23,666 nucleotides of DNA from CAZHZT01 sp964537285. GTDB lineage: Bacteria; Bacteroidota; Bacteroidia; Chitinophagales; Saprospiraceae. The stretch covers positions 1 to 23,666 of the forward strand of contig CAZHZT010000089.1 in NCBI GenBank assembly GCA_964537285.1, written 5' to 3'. The notes under the pieces were generated by a model. That model saw nothing but the letters and a program-made list of their open reading frames with translations, had not been told where the DNA came from and searched no databases. This document shows positions 15,888-23,616 of the stretch, piece after piece. Both the position numbers and the translations under genes were made by a program. Each line of letters starts with the position of its first letter. Positions within the stretch are counted from its first letter, which is position 1.

Positions 15888-16973
15888 TTATTTCTGTGCC
15901 TTGGCAATAAGGTACACGGCTATTCCGGCAAATAAAATATTAGGGATCCAAACGCCCAGGATAGGAGGAATTAGCTGACTCACAGCGAACGTTATAGAGA
16001 ATTTTGACAAAAATACATAAATTGCTCCCAAAGCAATGCCAATAGCTAAGTGAAAACCCATCCCTCCCCGCATCTTTCGCGAAGCTACCGATACTCCTAT
16101 CAGAGTGAGAATAATGATGGTAAAGGGTTCTGCTGTTCTACGGTGTACTTCTACTTCATATTTTTTTACATTGGCTACTCCTCTTCTTTTTTCATTGGCG
16201 ATGTACTGTTGAAGTTCCGGCGTGTCCATCATATCCTTTTGGTTCTTGTATTCCACAAAATCTTCAGGGGTCAGGTTGAGGACAGTATCTAATTTTTCGC
16301 CAAAAGAAATCGTTTCTTTTCCTTCGGAGAAAGTGCGTAACTCAAAATCTTTGAAACTCCACTTGTTGGGCCTTCCTATCCATTGCGCCTCACTTATTTT
16401 CATGATGTAAGCGATGCTGTTACTTTCGATTCCTTCGATTCTCAGGTTCTTAATAACCGTATCTTTTTTAGCTGAATAATAGTTTACATATACTTTCTTT
16501 TGGGGTTCAACGAAGAAGTGCACATACTTTTTCTTTCCCTCATCATTTTCCTGCCAAACATACTTGTGCTGGAAATCGTAATGGATTTTATTACCCAGAG
16601 GTATGAAATAATGATTTCCCAGAAGATGCAGGATAAAAATGAAAATACCAGCAATGAGGTAAGATTTAATTAATCGCCTAAAGCTCACACCTGCGTTTAG
16701 TATGGCTATAATTTCGGAATTGTAGGCCATTCTGGAGGTGAAAAATATAACGGCAATCATGGAGTACATCGGAAACAACAGGCCGTTAATCCACAGGATC
16801 CAGTTGAGATAGTATTCAAAAATAATTTCCTTTACAGGCACATCTTTGTCAATGAATTCCTCAATTTTTTCACTGAAATCAATGATGACAGCAATAAGTG
16901 TGAAGATCAGTACAGTAAAGAAAAAGGTTGTTAGATATTTTTGAACGATATATTGATCGAGCTTTTTAAGCAT
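15888..16973 (-). CDS. LptF/LptG-family permease (YjgP/YjgQ)
   Basis: A 361-residue inner-membrane protein of the LptFG family, the membrane part of the LPS-export ABC transporter. The start LDQYIVQKYLTTFFFTVLIF is the characteristic first helix. Further helices follow at about 60-80 and 100-120, then a periplasmic beta domain (about 130-270), the conserved RRTAEPFTIIILTLIGVSVASRKMRGGMG segment and two final helices. F and G subunits are not easily told apart; in Bacteroidota the tgt-adjacent gene is commonly called LptG. ATG start one base after the tgt stop, so it is translationally coupled and last in the five-gene minus-strand operon. Confidence 0.9.
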   Translation of the reverse strand: MLKKLDQYIVQKYLTTFFFTVLIFTLIAVIIDFSEKIEEFIDKDVPVKEIIFEYYLNWILWINGLLFPMYSMIAVIFFTSRMAYNSEIIAILNAGVSFRRLIKSYLIAGIFIFILHLLGNHYFIPLGNKIHYDFQHKYVWQENDEGKKKYVHFFVEPQKKVYVNYYSAKKDTVIKNLRIEGIESNSIAYIMKISEAQWIGRPNKWSFKDFELRTFSEGKETISFGEKLDTVLNLTPEDFVEYKNQKDMMDTPELQQYIANEKRRGVANVKKYEVEVHRRTAEPFTIIILTLIGVSVASRKMRGGMGFHLAIGIALGAIYVFLSKFSITFAVSQLIPPILGVWIPNILFAGIAVYLIAKAQK

Positions 16974-16974
16974 T

Positions 16975-18105
16975 TTACAATCGTTGTTTTAATTTTTCCA
17001 CCATCTTGGATTTCCACTGCCCAAAAGTATTGTTTTCAATATGCTTTCTGGATTGTTTAATAAGCCATAGGTAGAAACTTAAATTGTGAATGGAGGCAAT
17101 CTGGGCTCCCAGTAATTCCTTGGAATGAATCAAATGCCTCAAATAAGCCTTTGAGTAACGACTGCCGGTGAAGCAGCCTACTGTGTCGTCAATCGGGCTG
17201 AAATCATCCTTCCATTTAAGGTTTTTTATATTTATAATTCCATCGGCAGTGTATAAAAGACCATGCCTGGCATTACGGGTTGGAAGTACGCAATCAAACA
17301 TATCTACGCCCAATGCAATGCATTCCAGAATATTATCAGGGGTTCCAACACCCATTAAATACCTGGGTTTTTCAGCAGGGAGAATCTGACAGACCAAATC
17401 TGCCGTTTCGTACATTTCTTCTGCTGGTTCTCCGACAGAAAGCCCTCCAATAGCATTTATTTCCCGGCCTGTTTCAGCAATGAAATAGGCGGAAGCTTGT
17501 CGCAAATCCTTATAAATACTTCCCTGTACGATTGGAGCCAGTATCTGTCGATAACCATAAAGGCCTTCATTTTGATCGAAATGATCACAACACCTTTTTA
17601 ACCAACGATGCGTTAGCTCCATGGATTGTTTGGCGTAAGAATAATCGCATGGGTAAGGAGGGCACTCATCAAAGGCCATTATAATATCAGCTCCTATCTG
17701 ACGCTGAATATCAATGGCGCGTTCGGGGGTGAATGTGTGAGAAGAACCATCAATGTGAGATCGGAAAACCACACCTTCTTCAGTAATTTTTCGTTGATTA
17801 CTAAGCGAATAAACCTGATACCCGCCGCTGTCCGTAAGAATGGGTTTTTCCCAACTAATAAACCGATGTAATCCGCCGGCTTGTTCAATAATATCCGTAC
17901 CAGGCCTTAAATACAAATGGTAAGTATTACCAAGGATTATTTCGGCATTGATAATATCCGTTAATTCGTGCTGATGAACACCTTTTACGGAGCCCAATGT
18001 ACCAACGGGCATGAAGATGGGGGTTTGAATAGAACCATGTTCCGTTCTGATTACTCCCGTTCGCGCTTTGCTGCTTGTATCTTTATGTGATAGAGAAAAA
18101 GTCAA
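16975..18105 (-). CDS. tgt: tRNA-guanine(34) transglycosylase
   Basis: A 376-residue enzyme that swaps guanine-34 in GU(N) anticodon tRNAs for the queuosine precursor preQ1. Signature segments: GTLGSVKGVHQHEL, GNTYHLYLRPG, LTDSGGYQVYSL with Asp92, IMAFDECPPYPCDY, PIVQGSIYKDLR, GGLSVGEP, YLMGVGTP and the nucleophile region DMFDCVLPTRNARHG (Asp271). The zinc site normally reads CxCxxC plus a downstream His; here the aligned positions are Val309, Cys311 and Gly314, with His340 kept. Similar loss is, to my knowledge, common in Bacteroidota Tgt. The start is TTG 18105, because the conserved N-terminus begins there and no ATG occurs before residue 32. Confidence 0.95.
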   Translation of the reverse strand: MTFSLSHKDTSSKARTGVIRTEHGSIQTPIFMPVGTLGSVKGVHQHELTDIINAEIILGNTYHLYLRPGTDIIEQAGGLHRFISWEKPILTDSGGYQVYSLSNQRKITEEGVVFRSHIDGSSHTFTPERAIDIQRQIGADIIMAFDECPPYPCDYSYAKQSMELTHRWLKRCCDHFDQNEGLYGYRQILAPIVQGSIYKDLRQASAYFIAETGREINAIGGLSVGEPAEEMYETADLVCQILPAEKPRYLMGVGTPDNILECIALGVDMFDCVLPTRNARHGLLYTADGIINIKNLKWKDDFSPIDDTVGCFTGSRYSKAYLRHLIHSKELLGAQIASIHNLSFYLWLIKQSRKHIENNTFGQWKSKMVEKLKQRL

Positions 18106-18116
18106 AAAATAAAGTT

Positions 18117-18140
18117 GTGGTTAAAGAACTATTATTTTTA
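18117..18140. repeat. Half copy of the GTTCTTTG-family element
   Basis: GGTTAAAGAACTATTATTTTTA lies in the 42-base gap between rodA and tgt. On the minus strand it reads TAGTTCTTTAACC, matching one arm of the palindrome family and also close to the E. coli rrn boxA core (CTCTTTAACA). No second arm is present, so this may be a decayed copy or chance. Confidence 0.3.
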
Positions 18141-18147
18141 GGATGAT

Positions 18148-19569
18148 TTAGCTGGAGAATCTTGAACTATCAATTTTTAATAAAATTCCTACCAATAATG
18201 TGAATCCTACTAGAGAAGAGCCTCCTTTACTGATCAATGGCAGAGGTATCCCTATAATAGGCAATAAACCCATAGTCATCCCGATATTGACAAAGAAATG
18301 TATGAAAAATATTCCTGCGACACAATAAGCGAAGTATTTGCCAAAATCGCTTTTCTGCCTTTCACCAACAACAATCAGCCTCATTATTAATAAGATAAAA
18401 AGTAAAATGATAGCAAATGTTCCTATAAAGCCTTGTTCTTCACCGATTGTACAAAAGATGAAATCAGTAGTTTGTTCGGGAACATACTTGAGTTTTGTGA
18501 GTGTACCTTGCAAAAAGCCTTTTCCCTCAAACCCTCCGGAACCAATGGCCATTTTGGATTGAATCACATTGTATAATGCTCCCTGAGGATCGCAAAGGTC
18601 TGGCCTGAGCCAAACATTCAGGCGGTCTTGTTGGTGTGGCTGTAAAAAGTTTTCGAAGGCATAATTCGTAGAAAAAATAAAAGCAATGCCCAAGCCTAGA
18701 GAAATAAGTAGTGAAAACGCTAATCTTCCGCTTCTTTGTTGAATATGAACAAAGAGCAGAAAAGGAAGCAATGCAAAAGAGGTAATTACCCCTTCGTTAA
18801 TAAAACCTTGATAATAAGCAATTACTACGGCAGCAGCCAGTGAGAAATAAAGCAATAACCAATAAAACCTTCTTTTCAGGTTGAAAACTAGTATTAGGCT
18901 GATAAGTAAGCTACTTGCCATTGTTACTATCAATGGATCAAAAACGAAACTCAGAACGAATAAGCTGATGACTGCAATCAAAAGAAGGTAGTATATCGAA
19001 GGCATTCCGGCCCTGTACAGCACAATTAAAAAGGACATGAACACAATGGCTGAACCGGCATCAGGTTGCATTAAAATAAAACCGATCGGGATAAGAAAAA
19101 GGCCAATGGCTGTAACCTGAGACCAGATATTCTTCAGATCAGTATTATAGGCACTTAGGTAACTGGACACAGCGAGAGCCGTAGCCATCTTTGCAATTTC
19201 TGAAGGCTGAAAACTAAAGCCTCCAAAAACAAACCACGATTTGGCTCCTTTTATTTCTTCGCCAAAAAAAAGCACAGCAAGCAAAAGAAGCAAACCCGCA
19301 ATGTATATGGGGTATGAGAAGTTGTACCAAAAGCGAACATCAATGACCAGAATTATAAGCAGCAATAAAAAGGCAATTCCCATCCAAAGGGTTTGTTTAC
19401 CAATGGTGGTTTTGAAGTTGAGTAAATAGTTATTTACAATATCACCGGCATTTTTTTCATCAAACCCTACTGCAAAGATCATAAGCCAGCCCACGATCAT
19501 TAAGCCGAAGAACAAGGAAGCGGTTACCCAGTCAATCGTTCTTAAACCTTTTCTGTCTCTTTTGCTCAT
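18148..19569 (-). CDS. rodA: Peptidoglycan glycosyltransferase RodA (SEDS family)
   Basis: A 473-residue polytopic membrane enzyme that polymerises lipid II for cell elongation. The family markers are KGAKSWFVFGGFSFQPSEIAKM, LMQPDAGSAIVF, LTKLKYVPEQTTDFIFCTIGEEQGF (with the conserved Asp of the catalytic pocket) and the last motif GLLPIIGIPLPLISKGGSS. RodA is usually about 370-420 residues. The extra length is in the centre (about 195-300), where several additional hydrophobic segments lie between the QPDAGSA motif and the large extracytoplasmic loop (FLQPHQQDRLNVWLRP). The RodA assignment over FtsW rests on overall motif form and the SPOR/tgt neighbourhood. The upstream SPOR gene ends 8 bases before its ATG. 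Confidence 0.92.
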   Translation of the reverse strand: MSKRDRKGLRTIDWVTASLFFGLMIVGWLMIFAVGFDEKNAGDIVNNYLLNFKTTIGKQTLWMGIAFLLLLIILVIDVRFWYNFSYPIYIAGLLLLLAVLFFGEEIKGAKSWFVFGGFSFQPSEIAKMATALAVSSYLSAYNTDLKNIWSQVTAIGLFLIPIGFILMQPDAGSAIVFMSFLIVLYRAGMPSIYYLLLIAVISLFVLSFVFDPLIVTMASSLLISLILVFNLKRRFYWLLLYFSLAAAVVIAYYQGFINEGVITSFALLPFLLFVHIQQRSGRLAFSLLISLGLGIAFIFSTNYAFENFLQPHQQDRLNVWLRPDLCDPQGALYNVIQSKMAIGSGGFEGKGFLQGTLTKLKYVPEQTTDFIFCTIGEEQGFIGTFAIILLFILLIMRLIVVGERQKSDFGKYFAYCVAGIFFIHFFVNIGMTMGLLPIIGIPLPLISKGGSSLVGFTLLVGILLKIDSSRFSS

Positions 19570-19577
19570 TCTTAAAT

Positions 19578-19988
19578 TTAATACATTAATTCGTTGGGTC
19601 TGACTTGGGAATCTTTAGTAGGATAAGCGCCAGGATATCGTTCTTTAAGTTCGAACATTAATTTGGCTGTTTCCAGTTTTGTAGAAAAAGCTCCCGCTCT
19701 CAATTTGTACCATGGCTTCTCGTGCACCCAATTTACAGGTATTTCCGGATAGTAGAGGTTAAAGTTATTCATCGACTTTTCCAGTTCTATCCGGTTTGTG
19801 GTGGCAAGAATTTGCACACGCCAGCCTTTCACAAACTCTCTTTGTTTGTTCAACTCGACATGGCGTTCCAACAAATCTTTCAGTAAAGGAGGTTCAATGA
19901 TGCTTATATTCTGCGCAGAAATATCAGCGGAACATATAAATAGTATAGAAAAAAGACAGAGTTTGAAGTACATACGATTTTTAATCAT
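19578..19988 (-). CDS. Secreted SPOR-domain protein
   Basis: A 136-residue protein with a signal peptide (LCLFSILFICSADISA, cleavage before Q) followed by a single SPOR-like domain (about 53-125: GWRVQILATTNRIELEKSMNNF, then WYKLRAGAFSTKLETAKLMFEL). SPOR domains bind denuded peptidoglycan glycans, so a periplasmic cell-wall role is likely and fits the adjacent rodA. I use ATG 19988, where its TAAATGAT context is an exact copy of the sequence at the end of deoC; a second in-frame Met is five codons later. The short palindrome 19992-20031 lies immediately upstream. Confidence 0.85.
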   Translation of the reverse strand: MIKNRMYFKLCLFSILFICSADISAQNISIIEPPLLKDLLERHVELNKQREFVKGWRVQILATTNRIELEKSMNNFNLYYPEIPVNWVHEKPWYKLRAGAFSTKLETAKLMFELKERYPGAYPTKDSQVRPNELMY

Positions 19989-20039
19989 TTACGTCCTTTG
20001 GCAAACTACTTGCAATTTCTGTCAAAGAACCATCATTTA
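19984..20039. mobile_element. Minimal GTTCTTTG-family palindrome inserted between deoC and the SPOR gene, with 8-bp duplication
   Basis: The 40-base core 19992-20031 begins CGTCCTTTGGCAAA and ends in TTTCTGTCAAAGAACC, forming an imperfect hairpin. ATCATTTA occurs directly on both sides (19984-19991 and 20032-20039). On the minus strand this repeat, TAAATGAT, contains the deoC stop on one side and the SPOR start on the other. Collapsing the core and one repeat leaves a 4-base ATGA overlap of the two genes. That is the structure expected after insertion into coupled genes. Confidence 0.65.
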
Positions 20040-20680
20040 ATTAGATCAATAGAAGCTGAACTTCCGATTCTGGACGCCCCAGCTTTCATAAGCGCACTTA
20101 CTTGCGCTCCACTTTTGATTCCTCCTGAAGCCTTGATACCGATTTTTTGTGGAAGAATCTCTCTAAGTTTGGTCACAATTTCCGGAGTTGCTCCGGAGCT
20201 ATTAATTCCGGTAGATGTTTTTACAAAGTCAACACCTATTTTTTCACAAATCCCAGAAAGCCGAATTAGCTCTTCATCTGTTAGTAATCCTGTTTCGAAG
20301 ATAATTTTAATCTTTTTACCTTTAAGATGTACGGCTCTGGTTACACTGTCAATGTCATTGCGAACGAAACTCCATTCACCACTTTTCAGGGCGGATAAGT
20401 TTGCCACAACATCTAGTTCATCTACTCCCTCAGCAATCGCCCGTTTAATTTCCTCCACTTTAGAAGCTGTATTTGAATAGCCCATGGGGAAACCTATAAC
20501 AGTGATAATCTTCACAGCGTGATCATTGAGTAATCTGTTGGCTTTACTAACAAAGTAAGGAGGAACACAAACTCCATAAAAACCATGTTCAATAGCTTCA
20601 TGACAGAGCCGTTCAATATCATTGTTATTGGTATCAGGGGCTAGCTGTGAGTGTTCAATGATCTCAGCGATATTATTCAT
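20033..20680 (-). CDS. deoC: Deoxyribose-phosphate aldolase
   Basis: A 215-residue class I aldolase that splits 2-deoxyribose-5-phosphate into glyceraldehyde-3-phosphate and acetaldehyde in deoxynucleoside catabolism. It shows the N-terminal IEHSQLAPDT (usually IDHTxLxPxA), GVCVPPYFV, VIGFPMGYSNTASKVEE, the acidic DELDVVAN (Asp90), the Schiff-base Lys154 in VDFVKTSTG and Lys183 in GIKASGGIK. I start at ATG 20680; the in-frame TTG at 20701 would add seven unconserved residues. It is the first gene of the minus-strand run to rodA, tgt and lptG. A minus-strand TATCTTTG (20784-20791) about 104 bases upstream could be its -7 element. Confidence 0.95.
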   Translation of the reverse strand: MNNIAEIIEHSQLAPDTNNNDIERLCHEAIEHGFYGVCVPPYFVSKANRLLNDHAVKIITVIGFPMGYSNTASKVEEIKRAIAEGVDELDVVANLSALKSGEWSFVRNDIDSVTRAVHLKGKKIKIIFETGLLTDEELIRLSGICEKIGVDFVKTSTGINSSGATPEIVTKLREILPQKIGIKASGGIKSGAQVSALMKAGASRIGSSASIDLIK

Positions 20681-21126
20681 GGTAGAATTGGAGTTTAGCA
20701 AAAGTTAACCTGTATTAATTTGGTAAACTCTTTTTTTTTAGTTAAAAAATTAAGCCAGAATAAAAAAACTTGTACTTACTTAAGCAAAGATAGAGTTTTT
20801 TATAAATAAAATTTACTTTGATTTATTTTCCGGTCGAAAATCTGGTCAATACGCAGAATGCATGATTTTAATTGCTTAGGCAATATTTGGTTAAGTGTAC
20901 AAAAATGATGCCTTTAGTTGATGCTCTGTAGGAAAAAACTTATTTTTTGGCTGTTACTTAAACAGGTTCAATAGATTTTATTCTGAAATAGTGGTTATGG
21001 CAAAAAAAGGGCCTTTATCAAACATAATCTTTATTTTCTCATTTTGTAATTATTAGACTTGTTGTGCATCCATTAGCCAACTGCCAACGACTAAATTGTT
21101 ACTTCAATTTTTTATAAAAAAATACT
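20681..21126. other. 446-base intergenic region between divergent deoC and thiolase genes
   Basis: No credible gene is present. It holds: a minus-strand TATCTTTG at 20784-20791 (possible deoC -7 element, no clear -33 partner); a small stem ATTGC-TTAG-GCAAT at 20871-20884; a solo arm of the TTTATTCTGAAAT repeat at 20973-21010; and the thiolase leader. The leader contains TTAGACTTGTT (21053-21063) and TATAAAAAAATACTATG at the start codon, both resembling the secA leader. The rest is A/T-rich sequence in which I see nothing further. Confidence 0.5.
20973..21010 (+). repeat. Solo copy of the TTTATTCTGAAAT dispersed repeat
   Basis: AGATTTTATTCTGAAATAGTGG, continuing to CAAAAAAAGG, matches the minus-strand arm at 1035-1071 at about 34 of 38 positions with one extra A. 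No inverse partner with the same spacing follows it. It could be a truncated MITE end, or a regulatory sequence, since it lies about 115 bases before the thiolase start. Confidence 0.5.
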
Positions 21127-22341
21127 ATGAAATCAACTTATATTATTGACGGGATAAGGACACCAATTGGAAAATTCAGAGGAACGCTTTCTTCTATTCG
21201 AACGGATGACCTTGCAGCTCATGTCATCAAATCTCTTATAGACAGAAATCCGGGTATTGATACTAGTGCTATTGACGATGTTATCTTTGGCTGTGCGAAT
21301 CAGGCTGGGGAAGATAACCGGAACATTGCCCGAATGGCTTTACTCCTGGCAGGTCTGCCTTGGTCCATACCAGGGGAAACGGTAAACAGGTTATGTGCCT
21401 CCGGCATGTCAGCTGCTATTCATGCGCATAGAGCAATTCAAACAGGGAATGGCGAGCTTTTCATTACGGGTGGGGTAGAGCATATGACCCGAGGACCCTG
21501 GGTGATCTCCAAAGCTTCAAAGCCTTTTGGAAATGATGCTCAAATGCATGACTCCAGCTTTGGCTGGCGTTTTGTCAATCCTAAAATGGAAAAGTTGTAC
21601 GGAACTCATGCCATGGGGGAAACCGCTGAAAACCTGGCAGAGCAGTTCTCCATTTCCCGGGAAGATCAGGATCGTTTTGCCTATTGGTCACAAATGAAAG
21701 CCGCAAAGGCTCAAAATAACGGCCGCTTATCTGAAGAAATAATTCCGGTTGCCATCCCTCAACGAAAAGCAGATCCAATCCTGTTTGATAAAGATGAATT
21801 TGTGAAACCAGGGACGACACCTGAAATTCTTGCAAAATTACGCACCGCATTTAAGCCGTTGGAAAAAGGTGGAACAGTAACTGCAGGGAACGCCTCCGGT
21901 TTGAATGATGGTGCAGGTGCATTGCTTATAGCATCAGATGAGGCCGTGAAGAATTTTGACCTTTCTCCTTTAGTTCGAATCGTAACCTCTGCAACGGCAG
22001 GAGTGGAACCAAGAATTATGGGCATCGGGCCTGTATACGCTACGGAAAAAGCCTTAAAAAAAGCAAATCTGCAATTAAAGGATATGGAAATTATCGAAAT
22101 CAACGAAGCTTTTTCTGCACAAGTGCTGGCTTGTACCCGCCAATGGGGAATTTCAGATGATGATCCAAGAATTAATCCTAATGGTGGTGCGGTAGCTATA
22201 GGACATCCTCTGGGGATGACGGGTTCCAGAATTTTGCAATCAGCGGCTATTGAGTTACATAAACAACAAAAAAAATATGCCTTAGTAACGATGTGTGTTG
22301 GAGTGGGGCAAGGATACGCAACTATAATAGAACGGGTTTAA
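21127..22341 (+). CDS. pcaF: Thiolase, 3-oxoadipyl-CoA thiolase (PcaF/PaaJ) type
   Basis: A 404-residue thiolase that cleaves 3-oxoacyl-CoA with CoA. Catalytic residues are visible: Cys90 in NRLCASGM, His360 in AIGHPLGMTGSR and Cys390 in MCVGVGQG. The blocks IRTPIGKFRGTLSSIRTDDLAA, DDVIFGCANQAGEDNRN, FGWRFVNPKM and MGETAENLAEQFSISREDQDRFA are those of the PcaF/PaaJ subgroup acting on 3-oxoadipyl-CoA in aromatic degradation. No other pca or paa gene is near, so a general beta-oxidation or acetyl-CoA acyltransferase role is possible; I am sure of the thiolase class, less of the substrate. ATG start, divergent from deoC. Confidence 0.9.
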   Translation: MKSTYIIDGIRTPIGKFRGTLSSIRTDDLAAHVIKSLIDRNPGIDTSAIDDVIFGCANQAGEDNRNIARMALLLAGLPWSIPGETVNRLCASGMSAAIHAHRAIQTGNGELFITGGVEHMTRGPWVISKASKPFGNDAQMHDSSFGWRFVNPKMEKLYGTHAMGETAENLAEQFSISREDQDRFAYWSQMKAAKAQNNGRLSEEIIPVAIPQRKADPILFDKDEFVKPGTTPEILAKLRTAFKPLEKGGTVTAGNASGLNDGAGALLIASDEAVKNFDLSPLVRIVTSATAGVEPRIMGIGPVYATEKALKKANLQLKDMEIIEINEAFSAQVLACTRQWGISDDDPRINPNGGAVAIGHPLGMTGSRILQSAAIELHKQQKKYALVTMCVGVGQGYATIIERV

Positions 22342-22375
22342 TCACAGAACGAGTCTACCGGATTCCCATGGAAAG

Positions 22376-22426
22376 GGAAGGCGGATCTTGTAACTTCTTT
22401 GCAAAAAAGCTACAAGCCCCGCCTCC
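22376..22426 (+). terminator. Imperfect hairpin after the thiolase gene
   Basis: GGAAGGCGG at 22376-22384 pairs with CCGCCTCC at 22419-22426 with one bulge, and CTTGTA/TACAAG pair inside. It is the most G/C-rich structure in the intergenic region and lies 35 bases after the thiolase stop. A terminator or a processing stem is likely; no strong T-run follows. Confidence 0.45.
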
Positions 22427-22461
22427 ACTGTCCATAAAACTCGAATGATTAATTTTATTTT

Positions 22462-22488
22462 TTGGAATTACTAATTCCATTAACTTTG
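22462..22488 (+). promoter_or_regulatory. Bacteroidota-type promoter with a palindrome in its spacer, upstream of the Wzz-like gene
   Basis: TAACTTTG at 22481-22488 matches the phylum's -7 consensus TAnnTTTG, with TTG at 22462-22464 as a -33 element and a 16-base spacer (slightly short). The spacer is almost entirely the palindrome TGGAATTACTAATTCCA (22463-22479, 7-bp arms), where a repressor dimer could block the polymerase. Transcription from here would begin near 22495, after the possible earlier start at 22462, supporting ATG 22519. Confidence 0.45.
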
Positions 22489-22518
22489 CAGCCTTGGAAG
22501 TATAATTCAAATCTTTTA

Positions 22519-23616
22519 ATGGGCACACAAGATAATTTACTGGGCGTATTACAAGCTGTTTGGAAATGGAAAAAGCAAATTGCTTGGGTTTCATTAGCCA
22601 CAGCTATAGGAACCGCTCTTATATCATTACTTTTTCTACCTAATTACTATCGCTCTACTACCGTTTTCTTTTCTGCCAGTCCTAAAATGGCCCAGGCAGA
22701 CATTGTTTTTGGTTGGGGAAGCGGAGAGATGCGTATTTATGGAGATGATTTTGATACAGATCGGGTAATAACTATAGCGGAGTCCAATGAAATAGTAGAT
22801 TACCTGGTGGATAGCTTTAACTTGTTTAGGCATTACCAAATCGACTCAACTGTCTCCAGGGCTAGATATAAAGTTCGTGAAAAATTCAGAGAATTATATG
22901 AGGTAAAGAAAAATAAACGAGAAGCAATCGAACTTTCTCTGGAGGATAAGAGCCCGGAGTTGGCTCGGAGAATGGTCAATGCTGCCCGGAACAAAATAAA
23001 TGAAATTGGAAAAAGCCTGGTAAAAAACAGCCAAAAAGACCTCGTCATTGCTTATAAAAGCAATATAAGAGAAATGGATTTAATTATTCAGACGCTTTCT
23101 GACAGTTTGATGAATGCTCGCGAAGAGCATGGCATATTCAGTACAACCAGCCAAAGCGAAGTTTATTCCAGTATTAGTGCCAGATCTACTTCAAGATTGG
23201 CAGGTGAAAAAGCTAAATTAGAACTGTATCAAAATAGCCCTGGCCTCTACAGAGATTCGATAAGACGATCACAGGCCCGCATCGTGAGCCTGGAACAACA
23301 ATTAATCGTTTTGAAAGACCAGATAAAACAGTTTAATGATGGGATGGGGCTCGTAGCTGTTCTTGAATCTATACTTGAAGATCTGAGTGAAAGAAGAAGT
23401 AAGCTGGAAACACTTTACCAACAACTTGTTGCTGTTTATACTTCAGAAATAAATGCCATTCATTTAGTAGAAGAGGGATTAAAACCTATTGTAAAATCCA
23501 GACCGAGACGTTCCATAATAGTCCTGGTGGCTACTTTTCTTGCGGTAGTTTTTATGTCATTTACAGCAATAATCGTCGAAAATTATAAAGATGTAAACTG
23601 GAGTAATTTTAGTTAA
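22519..23616 (+). CDS. Wzz-like polysaccharide chain-length/co-polymerase protein
   Basis: A 365-residue protein with the layout of polysaccharide co-polymerases: a short cytoplasmic N-terminus, a membrane helix at about 21-42 (IAWVSLATAIGTALISLLFL) ending in PNYYRSTTVFF, a long periplasmic region, and a C-terminal helix (IIVLVATFLAVVFMSFTAIIV) preceded by KPIVKSRPRR. The periplasmic region is strongly coiled-coil (about 130-310, RARIVSLEQQLIVLKDQIKQF type). No C-terminal tyrosine-kinase domain is fused. Such proteins set chain length of O-antigen, capsule or exopolysaccharide; the polymer genes probably begin beyond the window edge. ATG 22519 is preferred over an in-frame ATG at 22462 because that extension overlaps the promoter sequence. 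Confidence 0.82.
   Translation: MGTQDNLLGVLQAVWKWKKQIAWVSLATAIGTALISLLFLPNYYRSTTVFFSASPKMAQADIVFGWGSGEMRIYGDDFDTDRVITIAESNEIVDYLVDSFNLFRHYQIDSTVSRARYKVREKFRELYEVKKNKREAIELSLEDKSPELARRMVNAARNKINEIGKSLVKNSQKDLVIAYKSNIREMDLIIQTLSDSLMNAREEHGIFSTTSQSEVYSSISARSTSRLAGEKAKLELYQNSPGLYRDSIRRSQARIVSLEQQLIVLKDQIKQFNDGMGLVAVLESILEDLSERRSKLETLYQQLVAVYTSEINAIHLVEEGLKPIVKSRPRRSIIVLVATFLAVVFMSFTAIIVENYKDVNWSNFS

Noticed and set aside
20754..20774. CCAGAATAAAAAAACTTGTAC as an inverse partner of the repeat arm at 20973
   Set aside because: It matches only about 15 bases with a gap, and the two would face the wrong way for the element seen at 908-1071.
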